Source: Alistipes sp.
GTDB taxonomy: Bacteria > Bacteroidota > Bacteroidia > Bacteroidales > Rikenellaceae
Length of the DNA stretch: 57,085 bases
Assembly: GCA_017560425.1 (NCBI GenBank)
Contig: JAFZEX010000011.1
Location: 1-57,085 of the forward strand
Reading direction: 5' to 3'
Position 1 is the first letter of the stretch; each line of letters starts with the position of its first letter. The notes beneath the pieces were generated by a model that was not told where the DNA came from, did no database searches, and worked only from the letters and a program-made list of their open reading frames with translations. Shown one piece after another: positions 14,999 through 23,087 of this stretch. A program made the position numbers and the translations under genes.

Positions 14999-15127
14999 AT
15001 TTCTTGTTAGAAGGGGTTAGGCTTGGTATATCACAAAAGAAGATCCCCTCGGGATAGCACAAATAGTACAGCCCGAGGGGTCTTTCTTTGTGTGATGGGC
15101 CGAGAATGACCCCTTATCACAAGAAAT
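14999..15127 (+). repeat. Long-hairpin element, copy D (two bases from a stop codon)
   Basis: A 129-base inverted repeat with ends ATTTCTTGTTAG / ACAAGAAAT. The outer arms are nearly identical to copy A (GGGGTTAGGCTTGGTATATC) and the apical stem is CCCCTCGGG / CCCGAGGGG, with GGGATAGCAC and GTACAGCCC. It ends two bases before the stop codon of the 416-aa lipoprotein gene. Confidence 0.87.
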
Positions 15128-15129
15128 AA

Positions 15130-16380
15130 TTACTTCTTAGCTGGAACAATCTTCATTGGCACTTTCGCACCCTCAGCTGGCTCAACACCTGTATTCACAG
15201 GAGCATTCTCAGGGCGCACGGTCTGTGTCGATTTCTTAGGGAGCTCAGGGAATGCTGGCATAGCCGCACCTGGAACAATGCGCTTAATCTCGAAATCAAC
15301 CACAACACCCTCGTTAGGCATCAACATTCGTGATGGAGGTGCAAACTTAGTAGGTGCCCAAATGGTGATGCTACCAAACTCACCGACATACTGCAAGCAG
15401 TGCTTGATAACCTCCAAGCGGATAGTGCTTACAGGAGCCATGTGCTTCTTAAGGTCAGCAATGATCTTCTCGCTCTGGCGAATAACAGCGTAGCGTGCCG
15501 AGTCGGTAAGCTCCTTGTTAGCCTTAGCCTCCATGATACGCTTCTCGAGACCCTCCATCTGAGTCTTTGTAGACTGAAGGAGCGTACCACGATAGCTATA
15601 GATGCGATAGTCGAGAGCAATAGAGTCGGTAGGAGCAGAGATCTTCACACCACCAGCGTTGTTAATGCGGTAGTAGATAGTATCGTTGCCGATAGCCAAA
15701 GGCTGCACACCTGGCTGCTTAGCAACCTCTGCCAACCACTCGCCTGTCTGCTCCAAGTGATACTTAGGAAGCTCGTTGCGGTAGTAGTTCTGAATGTGTG
15801 AGCGATGCAGCATAATCGTTGCCTGTGCCGCTGAGTCAAGGCGAACTGCCGAAGCATCAGCCTGCTCGCCAATAAGATCCTTAGTCGCCTTGATACCCTC
15901 GAGCACATAGTGAACATTCACAGGGGCAGCTGCCGACACAACCATGTTAGAAGCCATTGCCGACATCCACTCAGTAAACATCTCACGAGTATACTTCTCG
16001 TTGTAGATTGCAGGGAGCTCCATGTCTGCGCTATGTGCAAACATACGACGCTGCTTAGCCATCATATATGGACGCATGCACTCCATATCGAACTTAGCAA
16101 ACTCAGCGTTAATAAGCTCGATGTCAGGAAGTGACTTAGCATCGGTTGAGAGATACTTCTCAGCGAGCTCGATAAAGAGGTCACGATTGTAGTCGAAATC
16201 AGCCAACTGAGTGTGAAGAGGCAAAGCCATCTCGATACCATAGGCATATGATAGCGAGTCGAACTCTGCATTAGGGTTGTTGTAGGCACGATTCTCCGCC
16301 TCGTCGAAGTAGAACTCGCCGTGCGAGCTACACGAAATAAGCGTAGCCATAGCGGCTACAAGAAATAAGATTTTCTTCAT
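15130..16380 (-). CDS. FKBP-type peptidyl-prolyl isomerase-like lipoprotein (long form)
   Basis: The protein is 416 residues. The signal peptide ends in LISC (lipobox), so it is a predicted lipoprotein. The N-terminal part carries the FDSLSYAYGIEMAL opening shared with FKBP_N dimerisation domains, and the C-terminal part keeps an FKBP-like order: DYRIYSYRGTLLQST, then a long helical insert (about 280-310), then VGEFGSITIWAPTKFAPPS, ending PNEGVVVDFEIKRIVPG. Active-site aromatic residues are only partly conserved, so isomerase activity is doubtful. It is the last gene of a four-gene minus run and ends at hairpin D. Confidence 0.72.
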   Translation of the reverse strand: MKKILFLVAAMATLISCSSHGEFYFDEAENRAYNNPNAEFDSLSYAYGIEMALPLHTQLADFDYNRDLFIELAEKYLSTDAKSLPDIELINAEFAKFDMECMRPYMMAKQRRMFAHSADMELPAIYNEKYTREMFTEWMSAMASNMVVSAAAPVNVHYVLEGIKATKDLIGEQADASAVRLDSAAQATIMLHRSHIQNYYRNELPKYHLEQTGEWLAEVAKQPGVQPLAIGNDTIYYRINNAGGVKISAPTDSIALDYRIYSYRGTLLQSTKTQMEGLEKRIMEAKANKELTDSARYAVIRQSEKIIADLKKHMAPVSTIRLEVIKHCLQYVGEFGSITIWAPTKFAPPSRMLMPNEGVVVDFEIKRIVPGAAMPAFPELPKKSTQTVRPENAPVNTGVEPAEGAKVPMKIVPAKK

Positions 16381-16403
16381 AGAGTTTTAATTAATTATAG
16401 TTA

Positions 16404-17093
16404 TTATCTTCTTGGTACATCTTTGAGTCGTAGGTCGTAGAAGAGCATGGTGTTTGGCTTCACGCCAATAGAGTCGCAACCCGCAGCGCTATATGCCAAT
16501 GCCGATGGCACCCACACCTCGAGACGGCCACCAGGACCGATAAGGCGCAACGCCTCCTGAACACCCTTAGGCAACTTGCCAAGAGGTGTACGCAAGCTCT
16601 TAGCAACATAAGTTGAGTCGAGCATCTCGCCAGCAACGTTAAATATCTTGAAGTTCACGAGCACTGTATCACGTGTCGAGCGAGGACCACGCTTAACATC
16701 GCCCAGCGTAACAACCTTATATGTCACACCCGATGATGTTGCCACAAACTTACGATCTGACTTACGCAAATCATCTAAGTAGCGACGCTCCATCTCCTTA
16801 GTGCGCTCATAAACATCAAAGTTCATATACTTCAAAAAGGCATAGCGTGCCTCGTCAGCATTCATTCTTGTTCTCGACTCGTAGACATCACGTATCGCCA
16901 AGCACACCGCATCGACATTTAGCGTAGAGTCGGCAGCGTAGAGGTTAAGAGCGATGTTCATGCCCATGGCATACGACACCGAATCGACACTATTCTGCAA
17001 CGAGTGCTCAGCATCGGCACCACCCTTAGACGAGCACGACACCGCAACCATAATGGCAATGGCCGCAAGAGCCAATAACGACTTTTTCTTCAT
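16404..17093 (-). CDS. FKBP-type peptidyl-prolyl isomerase lipoprotein
   Basis: The protein is 229 residues with lipobox VSCSS. The FKBP_N-like helical part begins SVSYAMGMNIALNLYA; the FKBP domain follows from about residue 120, with VTYKVVTLGDVKRGPRST, VNFKIFNVAGEMLDST, GVQEALRLIGPGGRLEVWVP and ALAYSAAGCDSIGVKPNTML and FYDLRL. This is the usual order of periplasmic FKBPs, which assist folding of envelope proteins. It lies 12 bases after nhaA and 23 before its longer paralogue. Confidence 0.88.
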   Translation of the reverse strand: MKKKSLLALAAIAIMVAVSCSSKGGADAEHSLQNSVDSVSYAMGMNIALNLYAADSTLNVDAVCLAIRDVYESRTRMNADEARYAFLKYMNFDVYERTKEMERRYLDDLRKSDRKFVATSSGVTYKVVTLGDVKRGPRSTRDTVLVNFKIFNVAGEMLDSTYVAKSLRTPLGKLPKGVQEALRLIGPGGRLEVWVPSALAYSAAGCDSIGVKPNTMLFYDLRLKDVPRR

Positions 17094-17105
17094 ATATTAG
17101 TTAGA

Positions 17106-18479
17106 CTATTTTGACTTTTTAGCATTTAGGATAATCAGCAAGCTACCCACGACAGCCGCAGTGGTAGATGCCATAAGTATCGAAATCTTTCCCTTATTAA
17201 TAAGGTTAATCTGTGTCTCGGCATCAAAGGCGAGGTTATCCACGAAGATAGACATCGTAAAGCCGATACCGCCAAGGCATGCCACAGCCGCAAGCATTCG
17301 CCATGTTGCGCCCTGAGGCTTATCTGCCAAGCCGAGCTTAACGGCAAGGTAGCTAAACAACGAGATGCCAAGAGGCTTACCTAAGAGCAAGCCAAAGAAG
17401 ATACCCATGCCAATTGAGCCCACCGTAGACGAGTACTCAAAAATATTAAAGTAATCAACGCTCTCGATATGCACACCCGCATTAGCAAGGGCAAAGATAG
17501 GCATGATAATGAAATTAACATACGGCATCAAGAAGTGCTCAACACGGTGGCTCATACTCTCAGCGCCATTCGATATCTGCTTCATGCGACGAAGGCAGTA
17601 CATGCGCTCCTCCTCTGCCTCGTTCTCGTTCTCAATCTTGTCGGCATTACGAATTCCCTGCTCGATAACGTCTGCCTTGTGCAGGTAGTATGAGCGGCTA
17701 TAACGTGGTGTTGTAGGGATAAGCATAGCCATAGCCACACCCGAAATTGTTGCATGAACACCCGAGTAGTAGAACAACGTCCACACAATCACGGCTGGGA
17801 TAATATATGCAATAGTGCGGAACTCACCCATGCGACGCATGAAGTAGATGCCCACCATTATCAACACAGCAATGCCCAACAACAGCATGTTTGGAGTCTC
17901 GCCATAGAACAGGGCGATGACAACGATTGCACCAAGGTCGTCGGCAACAGCCAAAGCCGTTAGAAAGACTTTTAGCGAGATAGGCACACGATTGCCAAGC
18001 AACGACATGATACCTATCGCAAAGGCGATATCAGTAGCCGTAGGAATACCCCAACCACTGATGGTCGCTGTGCCAAAGTTAAAGCATGTGAATATGAGTG
18101 CTGGGGCAAGCATACCACCCAACGCTGCGATGACAGGAAGAATTGCCTTTTTGGGCGTAGATAGTTCGCCATATGACATCTCACGTCGGATCTCAAGACC
18201 AACAGTGAAGAAGAAGATAACCATCAACGCATCATTGACAAACTTCTCCACGCTCATTCCCTCGGGAAAGAGCTCACCACCGATAGATATTCCGAGCTCC
18301 ATGTGAAGGATCTTGTGGTAGAAGTGAGCCGTTACAGGGAGGTTGGCAAGCAACATCGCCACAACAACACACGCCACCAAAACAATTCCTCCAGCCCAGG
18401 GTGCTTGCAAGAAGTTACGACCCTGCTGCGAGAGGATATGCATGCGTTTTACTCTGCCAAACTTAGTGAAATATGCCAT
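17106..18479 (-). CDS. nhaA: Na+/H+ antiporter NhaA
   Basis: This inner-membrane antiporter exports Na+ in exchange for protons. The start is chosen at the ATG (18477-18479), giving 457 residues; a TTG two codons upstream is less likely. There are about 12 membrane helices. Signatures include PTATDIAFAIG and the ion-binding pair in ALAVADDLGAIVVIALFY (two adjacent Asp). A charged cytoplasmic insert (KIENENEAEEERMYCLRRMK) interrupts the middle, as in several Bacteroidota NhaA. It lies between the arginase-like gene (33 bases) and the FKBP gene. Confidence 0.95.
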   Translation of the reverse strand: MAYFTKFGRVKRMHILSQQGRNFLQAPWAGGIVLVACVVVAMLLANLPVTAHFYHKILHMELGISIGGELFPEGMSVEKFVNDALMVIFFFTVGLEIRREMSYGELSTPKKAILPVIAALGGMLAPALIFTCFNFGTATISGWGIPTATDIAFAIGIMSLLGNRVPISLKVFLTALAVADDLGAIVVIALFYGETPNMLLLGIAVLIMVGIYFMRRMGEFRTIAYIIPAVIVWTLFYYSGVHATISGVAMAMLIPTTPRYSRSYYLHKADVIEQGIRNADKIENENEAEEERMYCLRRMKQISNGAESMSHRVEHFLMPYVNFIIMPIFALANAGVHIESVDYFNIFEYSSTVGSIGMGIFFGLLLGKPLGISLFSYLAVKLGLADKPQGATWRMLAAVACLGGIGFTMSIFVDNLAFDAETQINLINKGKISILMASTTAAVVGSLLIILNAKKSK

Positions 18480-18512
18480 ATTCAATCTACAAGTTAGTAG
18501 TTAAACATTCTA

Positions 18513-19580
18513 TTATAATACATCGGGTGATGGGTGATGCTTAAGAGCCATGCTACACATCTTAAATAATAGACGTGCAGCAATCACAGCATCGGTCTTA
18601 TCATCAACATCAGGCACCACCTCTGTGAGGTCGAAGCCCACAATCTTACGACCCGAGCCCACAATCTTGCTCATGAGATATACCACCTCTGGAAAGCGCA
18701 AGCCACCCGAAATGGTTGTTCCGGTGTGTGGCGAGCACTCGACAGTAAGTCCGTCAATATCGAGCGATATATATACATTCTCGGGCAACTCCGCAATGAT
18801 TTGGTCGCATAGCGTAGCCCAATTAACACCCTCGAAGTGCGACGACCATATATACTGACCTGTGAATAGACGTATACGCTCGTCGTCCTCGGAGCGCTGC
18901 CACTCACGTGGGCTAAACTCACGAACACCCACCGCCACAAGGCGCTTAAGGTTCTTCACATCGCTCAGCACATTGTGCATCACCGACAAGTGCGAGTGAC
19001 TAAAGCCGTAGCACTCCTCCTTAAGGTTGCACTGAGCATCAATCTGCAACACGCCAAAGTCGTCATAACACTCGCTCACAGCACGAATGTTACCATACGA
19101 CGTTGAGTGGTCGCCGCCAACCAAGCCAACAATCTTACCCCTCTTTAGCCACATCTTCGACTGCTCATATATCTTCTCGTTCACCTGCCCCGATGCCTCG
19201 TTGATGCGACGTAGGCGGCGATCGTGCATAAGGTTATTGATGATATAGTCGGCATCGGAGTGGCTCATGTTGATAATCTTATCAGCATCGGAGCGCAGGC
19301 GGTGCGACATATCCTGAATTGAGTAGTCGATAGGCAACGTGGCGATACCCTTGCGCCAGCTATTAGGCGCCATAGGCTCGTGGAAATCAACAAAGCGTGA
19401 TGCCTCGATAATTGCATCGGGAGCATACGAGCTACCAGCACGTGTTGCCACGGTGGTATCCCAAGGCGCAGAGATAAGTACCAACGCAGCATCCTCGGCA
19501 TCAATCGGAAAACCGAAGTAGTTACCGTTATCTGGCACAATGCCATTAGGGTCGAATTTTGTCTTACTCTTGGTTGTCAT
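18513..19580 (-). CDS. Arginase/agmatinase-superfamily protein with altered metal site
   Basis: The protein is 355 residues. Ureohydrolases hold two Mn ions with one His and Asp residues in three motifs. GGDHS is present (His158) and SLDIDG keeps Asp274 and Asp276, but the DAHxD motif reads DAQCNL, so the usual His is Gln183 and the second Asp is Asn185, while Asp181 remains. Downstream SHLSVMHNVL corresponds to the family's SHA-x-M segment. Loss of two of six ligands suggests altered metal use or a non-hydrolytic role. It is the first gene of a run with nhaA and two FKBPs, with its own promoter. Confidence 0.8.
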   Translation of the reverse strand: MTTKSKTKFDPNGIVPDNGNYFGFPIDAEDAALVLISAPWDTTVATRAGSSYAPDAIIEASRFVDFHEPMAPNSWRKGIATLPIDYSIQDMSHRLRSDADKIINMSHSDADYIINNLMHDRRLRRINEASGQVNEKIYEQSKMWLKRGKIVGLVGGDHSTSYGNIRAVSECYDDFGVLQIDAQCNLKEECYGFSHSHLSVMHNVLSDVKNLKRLVAVGVREFSPREWQRSEDDERIRLFTGQYIWSSHFEGVNWATLCDQIIAELPENVYISLDIDGLTVECSPHTGTTISGGLRFPEVVYLMSKIVGSGRKIVGFDLTEVVPDVDDKTDAVIAARLLFKMCSMALKHHPSPDVL

Positions 19581-19641
19581 AGCTCCAAATTTTTAATTAG
19601 CAACAGTAAACATTTCATGCCTACCACACTAAAATATCATG

Positions 19642-19649
19642 CAAATATA
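19642..19649 (-). promoter_or_regulatory. -7 box of the arginase-like/nhaA/FKBP run
   Basis: TATATTTG on the minus strand, 61 bases before the ATG; it is divergent from the pdxB promoter 24 bases away. Confidence 0.5.
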
Positions 19650-19672
19650 ATATAAATTTACAGAAAATTGCC

Positions 19673-19680
19673 TATCTTTG
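19673..19680 (+). promoter_or_regulatory. -7 box of pdxB promoter
   Basis: TATCTTTG lies 27 bases before the pdxB ATG. Confidence 0.55.
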
Positions 19681-19707
19681 TTAAAAATTACGTAGTAAAA
19701 CCCCGTT

Positions 19708-20703
19708 ATGCGCATAATCATCGACAGCGACATACCCCACATCAAGGGCATCTTGGAGCCCTATGCCGAGGTAGAATACCTAGAGGGCACAGAGATTAAC
19801 ACCCAAAGTGTTCGCCATTGCGATGCCCTCATTGTGCGCACACGCACCAAGTGTAACGAGGCACTACTCGGCAGCTCGCAAATCAAGATTATCGCCACAG
19901 CAACCATCGGCACCGACCACATCGACCTCGACTACTGCCACCGCTCGGGCATCGAGATATGCAACGCCAAGGGATGCAATGCACGAGGCGTGTTGCAATG
20001 GGTGGCAGCAACACTACGACACATCACGCTCACCGACAACAAACAACCAAGCAACTACCGCTTAGGCATCGTTGGCGTAGGCTCGGTAGGCTCACTCGTT
20101 GCGAAGTATGCTCGCCATTGGGGCTTTAGCGTCATGGAGTGCGACCCACCACGCCAGGAGCGAGAGGGAGGCGAATTCTACCCTATCGACAAACTTGCCG
20201 AGGAGTGCGACATACTCACATTTCACACCCCTCTCGACAACACAACACACCATCTATTGAACAAATCGCTACTTGACAAACTTCGCCCCGATGCAGTAAT
20301 TTTGAACGCATCGCGTGGTGGCGTAGTAGACAATTTAGCAGTTGCCAATTCTTCGCATAGATACTATTTCGACGTATGGGAGAATGAGCCCAATATCGAG
20401 CGTATAGTTCTCGAAAAATCTACCATTGCCACACCCCACGTAGCTGGCTACTCAGCACAGGGTAAAGCTAATGCCACCGCAATGGTTATCAACCAAATAG
20501 CAACATGCTTCAACCTACCACTAACAACATGGTACCCCGACGATGCGCCACGTAGTTGCGAGCGTCTTATCGACTGGGACGAGATGTGCAGAACAATAGA
20601 TAAATATTATCCTATTTCGGAAGAGTCCAAAGAGCTCAAACGCCACCCCGAGCGCTTCGAAACAATGCGCAACAACTACACCTATCGCCAGGAGTATTTC
20701 TAA
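19708..20703 (+). CDS. pdxB: Erythronate-4-phosphate dehydrogenase
   Basis: This D-2-hydroxyacid dehydrogenase-family enzyme oxidises 4-phosphoerythronate in the DXP-dependent pyridoxal-phosphate pathway. The 331-residue length is a little shorter than E. coli PdxB. PdxB-type features are TATIGTDHID and AKGCNARGV near residues 70-100; the NAD fold is LGIVGVGSVGSLVAKYA (about 121-137); the catalytic-region strand is LNASRGGVVD, and the final His is in TPHVAGYSAQGK. The C-terminal dimerisation segment is short. PdxB rather than SerA is supported by the GCNA motif; activity is inferred. Confidence 0.9.
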   Translation: MRIIIDSDIPHIKGILEPYAEVEYLEGTEINTQSVRHCDALIVRTRTKCNEALLGSSQIKIIATATIGTDHIDLDYCHRSGIEICNAKGCNARGVLQWVAATLRHITLTDNKQPSNYRLGIVGVGSVGSLVAKYARHWGFSVMECDPPRQEREGGEFYPIDKLAEECDILTFHTPLDNTTHHLLNKSLLDKLRPDAVILNASRGGVVDNLAVANSSHRYYFDVWENEPNIERIVLEKSTIATPHVAGYSAQGKANATAMVINQIATCFNLPLTTWYPDDAPRSCERLIDWDEMCRTIDKYYPISEESKELKRHPERFETMRNNYTYRQEYF

Positions 20704-20752
20704 GCCTCACACACTAAAAGTCCAGAATATATAAAATATTCTGAGGGCAGGG

Positions 20753-20783
20753 TTGCAACAATAGCCTTTTATTTGTATATTTG
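20753..20783 (+). promoter_or_regulatory. Promoter of the DHODH-like/cinA/pncB operon
   Basis: TTG at 20753-20755 and TATATTTG at 20776-20783 have a 20-base gap; the ATG is 18 bases downstream. Confidence 0.6.
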
Positions 20784-20801
20784 TATTATTATTCAGATTG
20801 A

Positions 20802-21830
20802 ATGGCAATGAGACGCTCGCTGCTACAAAGATTTATACGCCTCTTCCCCGCCGAGGCATCACATCGCATTCAACATGCGATGCTCAGTTTCGTGGGCGCA
20901 CTTCCCTTTGGCAAGAGAATTCTTCGCCACCGACACTCACCTCAAAACATCAACCTTGAGCGTGAGGTTATGGGCATACACTTTAACAACCCAATAGGCA
21001 TAGCTGCGGGCTACGACCCCAATGGCGACCACCTCGACGAGTTGGCAGCATGTGGCTTCGGCTTTGTTGAGATTGGCTCGGTAACACCACGCCCCCAGCC
21101 TGGCACACCACGTCCACGCCTAAAGCGTCTACGCAAGGAGAACTCGCTAATCAACAACTCGGGAGCACCCAGCCGTGGCATTGAGTATGTGATGCACAAC
21201 ATTCGCAAGCGCACCAAGCACAACCGCAACATTGTCATCGGCTGCAACATCGGCAAGCTCACCACAACGCACTCAAAAAACATAGTCAAGGAGTATCTTC
21301 GTGTATTCCGCAACACATATCAGTATGTCGATTTCTTCGTCATAAACATTGCGTGCAACACCGCCGCCAAGCGCTATGAGCCACGCACTCGTGAGGAGAT
21401 TTTGGCACTCATAGAGCCGATGTTTGAGTTTAGGCGTGGTCAGCTCGACTACCGTCCAATACTCCTAAAAATATCGCCCGACATCAGCCAGGAGGAGCTC
21501 GACACAATCATCGACATACTAATTGAGACACCCCTCGACGGCATCGAGGCTGTGGCTGGCTCAACAGCCATGTGTACAACCGAGAAGGGTGCAATATGTG
21601 GTGCAATGCTCACCGAGCGAGCCATCGAGATGGTGAGCTACATCGCCCAGCGCAGCGAGCACAACTACCCCATCATTGGCACAGGCGGCATGATGACACC
21701 TAACGACATAGAGCGCATGATGGAGGCCGGAGCATCGCTCGTAGCCCTCAGCAGCGGAATACGTGAGAACGGGTTCAAACTACTCAAAAAGGCAATGACA
21801 CATATTGCCACAAACAACGCAAAACGATGA
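20802..21830 (+). CDS. Dihydroorotate dehydrogenase-like flavoprotein, divergent active site
   Basis: The protein is 342 residues. The fold is clearly class 2 (PyrD) DHODH: NPIGIAAG, FGFVEIGSVTPRPQPG and GCNIGK are conserved and the FMN phosphate region (IIGTGGMMTPNDI, AGASLVAL) is present. But orotate-contact positions differ: the AAGFDK lysine is Pro73, the usual NRMGFNN is NNSGAPS (118-124), SSPNTPGLR is ACNTAAKRY with Cys185 where class 2 has Ser, and ATNTT is AVAGSTA. The N terminus lacks a convincing hydrophobic membrane anchor. It may be a paralogue with another substrate rather than the pyrimidine enzyme. It overlaps cinA by four bases. Confidence 0.75.
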   Translation: MAMRRSLLQRFIRLFPAEASHRIQHAMLSFVGALPFGKRILRHRHSPQNINLEREVMGIHFNNPIGIAAGYDPNGDHLDELAACGFGFVEIGSVTPRPQPGTPRPRLKRLRKENSLINNSGAPSRGIEYVMHNIRKRTKHNRNIVIGCNIGKLTTTHSKNIVKEYLRVFRNTYQYVDFFVINIACNTAAKRYEPRTREEILALIEPMFEFRRGQLDYRPILLKISPDISQEELDTIIDILIETPLDGIEAVAGSTAMCTTEKGAICGAMLTERAIEMVSYIAQRSEHNYPIIGTGGMMTPNDIERMMEAGASLVALSSGIRENGFKLLKKAMTHIATNNAKR

Positions 21831-23068
21831 AAGCCACAATAATAACCATAGGCGACGAGATACTTATCGGTCAGATTGTCGATACAAACAGCGTGTCGAT
21901 AGCTCGCAAGCTAAACGCCATAGGCATCGCCATTCGAGAGAAACTATCTATTGGCGATAGCCGTGACCAGATAGTAAACACGCTTAGTCGCACACTAAAA
22001 ACATCAGACGTATTAATCATAACGGGTGGTCTTGGTCCTACGAAGGACGACATCACGAAACACACCCTTGCAGAGTATTTCGGCTCAACACTCGTCTACA
22101 ACCCCACCGAGGGCGAACATGTACGTCAGCTATTGGAGCGCCGTGGCATTCAGTTTACAGAGCTCAATCGCCAGCAGGCAATGTTACCAGAGTGTTGCAC
22201 CGTGCTACACAATGCCCATGGCACAGCCCCAGGCATGTGGTTCGACCATGAGGGCAAGGTTATCGTATCGCTCCCTGGCGTTCCATTCGAGATGGAGCAT
22301 CTCATGGACGACGAGGTTATCCCACGCCTAAAGGCTCAATTCACGCTTAACGACATCGTGCACCGCACAATCATCACACGAGGCATTCCCGAGTCGATAC
22401 TCGCCGAGCGCATCGCCAAGTGGGAGGAGTCGCTACCCGACTATCTGCACCTCGCCTACCTACCCGCACCCAACATCGTGCGACTACGCCTCTCGGCATA
22501 CGACATTGACAAAGCCGTGGCAGAGAGCGAGATAGATAGGCAGATTGAGAAGCTACGCATAATCATCGGCGACAACATCGTAGGCATGGAGGGTGCAACC
22601 GTCGAGAGCCTTGTGCACGACATTCTCACCAAGCGAGGGCTAAAGTTAGCCGTAGCAGAGAGCTGCACGGGAGGCACTATCTCGGCAAAGTTCACAGCCA
22701 TGGCGGGAGCATCACAATACTTCATGGCGGGCGTAACATCCTACTCGAATGAGGCTAAGCGTGACCTCCTTGGCGTTGATATGACCAGCATTGAGTGCTT
22801 TGGTGCTGTTAGCGAGGTTGTGGCATTGGAGATGGCTGAGGGTGTTCGCCGTGCGGCGGGTGCCGACTATGCCATAGCAACAACGGGCATCGCAGGTCCT
22901 GGTGGTGGAACGCCACAGAAACCCGTGGGCACAGTATGGATTGCAGTAGCAACACCTAACGGCTCATACGCCGTGATGCGCAACTCGGGCACCGACCGCT
23001 CACAGATAATCAGCCGAGCATCAGCTTATGCCATAGAGATGCTCTACGAGGAGCTAAAGAAGATATAA
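21827..23068 (+). CDS. cinA: CinA family protein (MoCF domain plus NMN deamidase domain)
   Basis: The protein is 413 residues. The N-terminal MoaB/MogA-like domain (about 1-170) includes GDEILIGQIVDTNS and TGGLGPTKDDITK; the C-terminal PncC-like domain (about 255-413) includes AESCTGGTIS and GIAGPGGGTPQKPVGTVWIA. The C-terminal domain deamidates nicotinamide mononucleotide to NaMN. The gene overlaps the DHODH-like gene by ATGA and precedes pncB by 19 bases, which fits NAD recycling: CinA and PncB both yield NaMN. Confidence 0.93.
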   Translation: MKATIITIGDEILIGQIVDTNSVSIARKLNAIGIAIREKLSIGDSRDQIVNTLSRTLKTSDVLIITGGLGPTKDDITKHTLAEYFGSTLVYNPTEGEHVRQLLERRGIQFTELNRQQAMLPECCTVLHNAHGTAPGMWFDHEGKVIVSLPGVPFEMEHLMDDEVIPRLKAQFTLNDIVHRTIITRGIPESILAERIAKWEESLPDYLHLAYLPAPNIVRLRLSAYDIDKAVAESEIDRQIEKLRIIIGDNIVGMEGATVESLVHDILTKRGLKLAVAESCTGGTISAKFTAMAGASQYFMAGVTSYSNEAKRDLLGVDMTSIECFGAVSEVVALEMAEGVRRAAGADYAIATTGIAGPGGGTPQKPVGTVWIAVATPNGSYAVMRNSGTDRSQIISRASAYAIEMLYEELKKI

Positions 23069-23087
23069 CACAAACAAAATAGATGGT

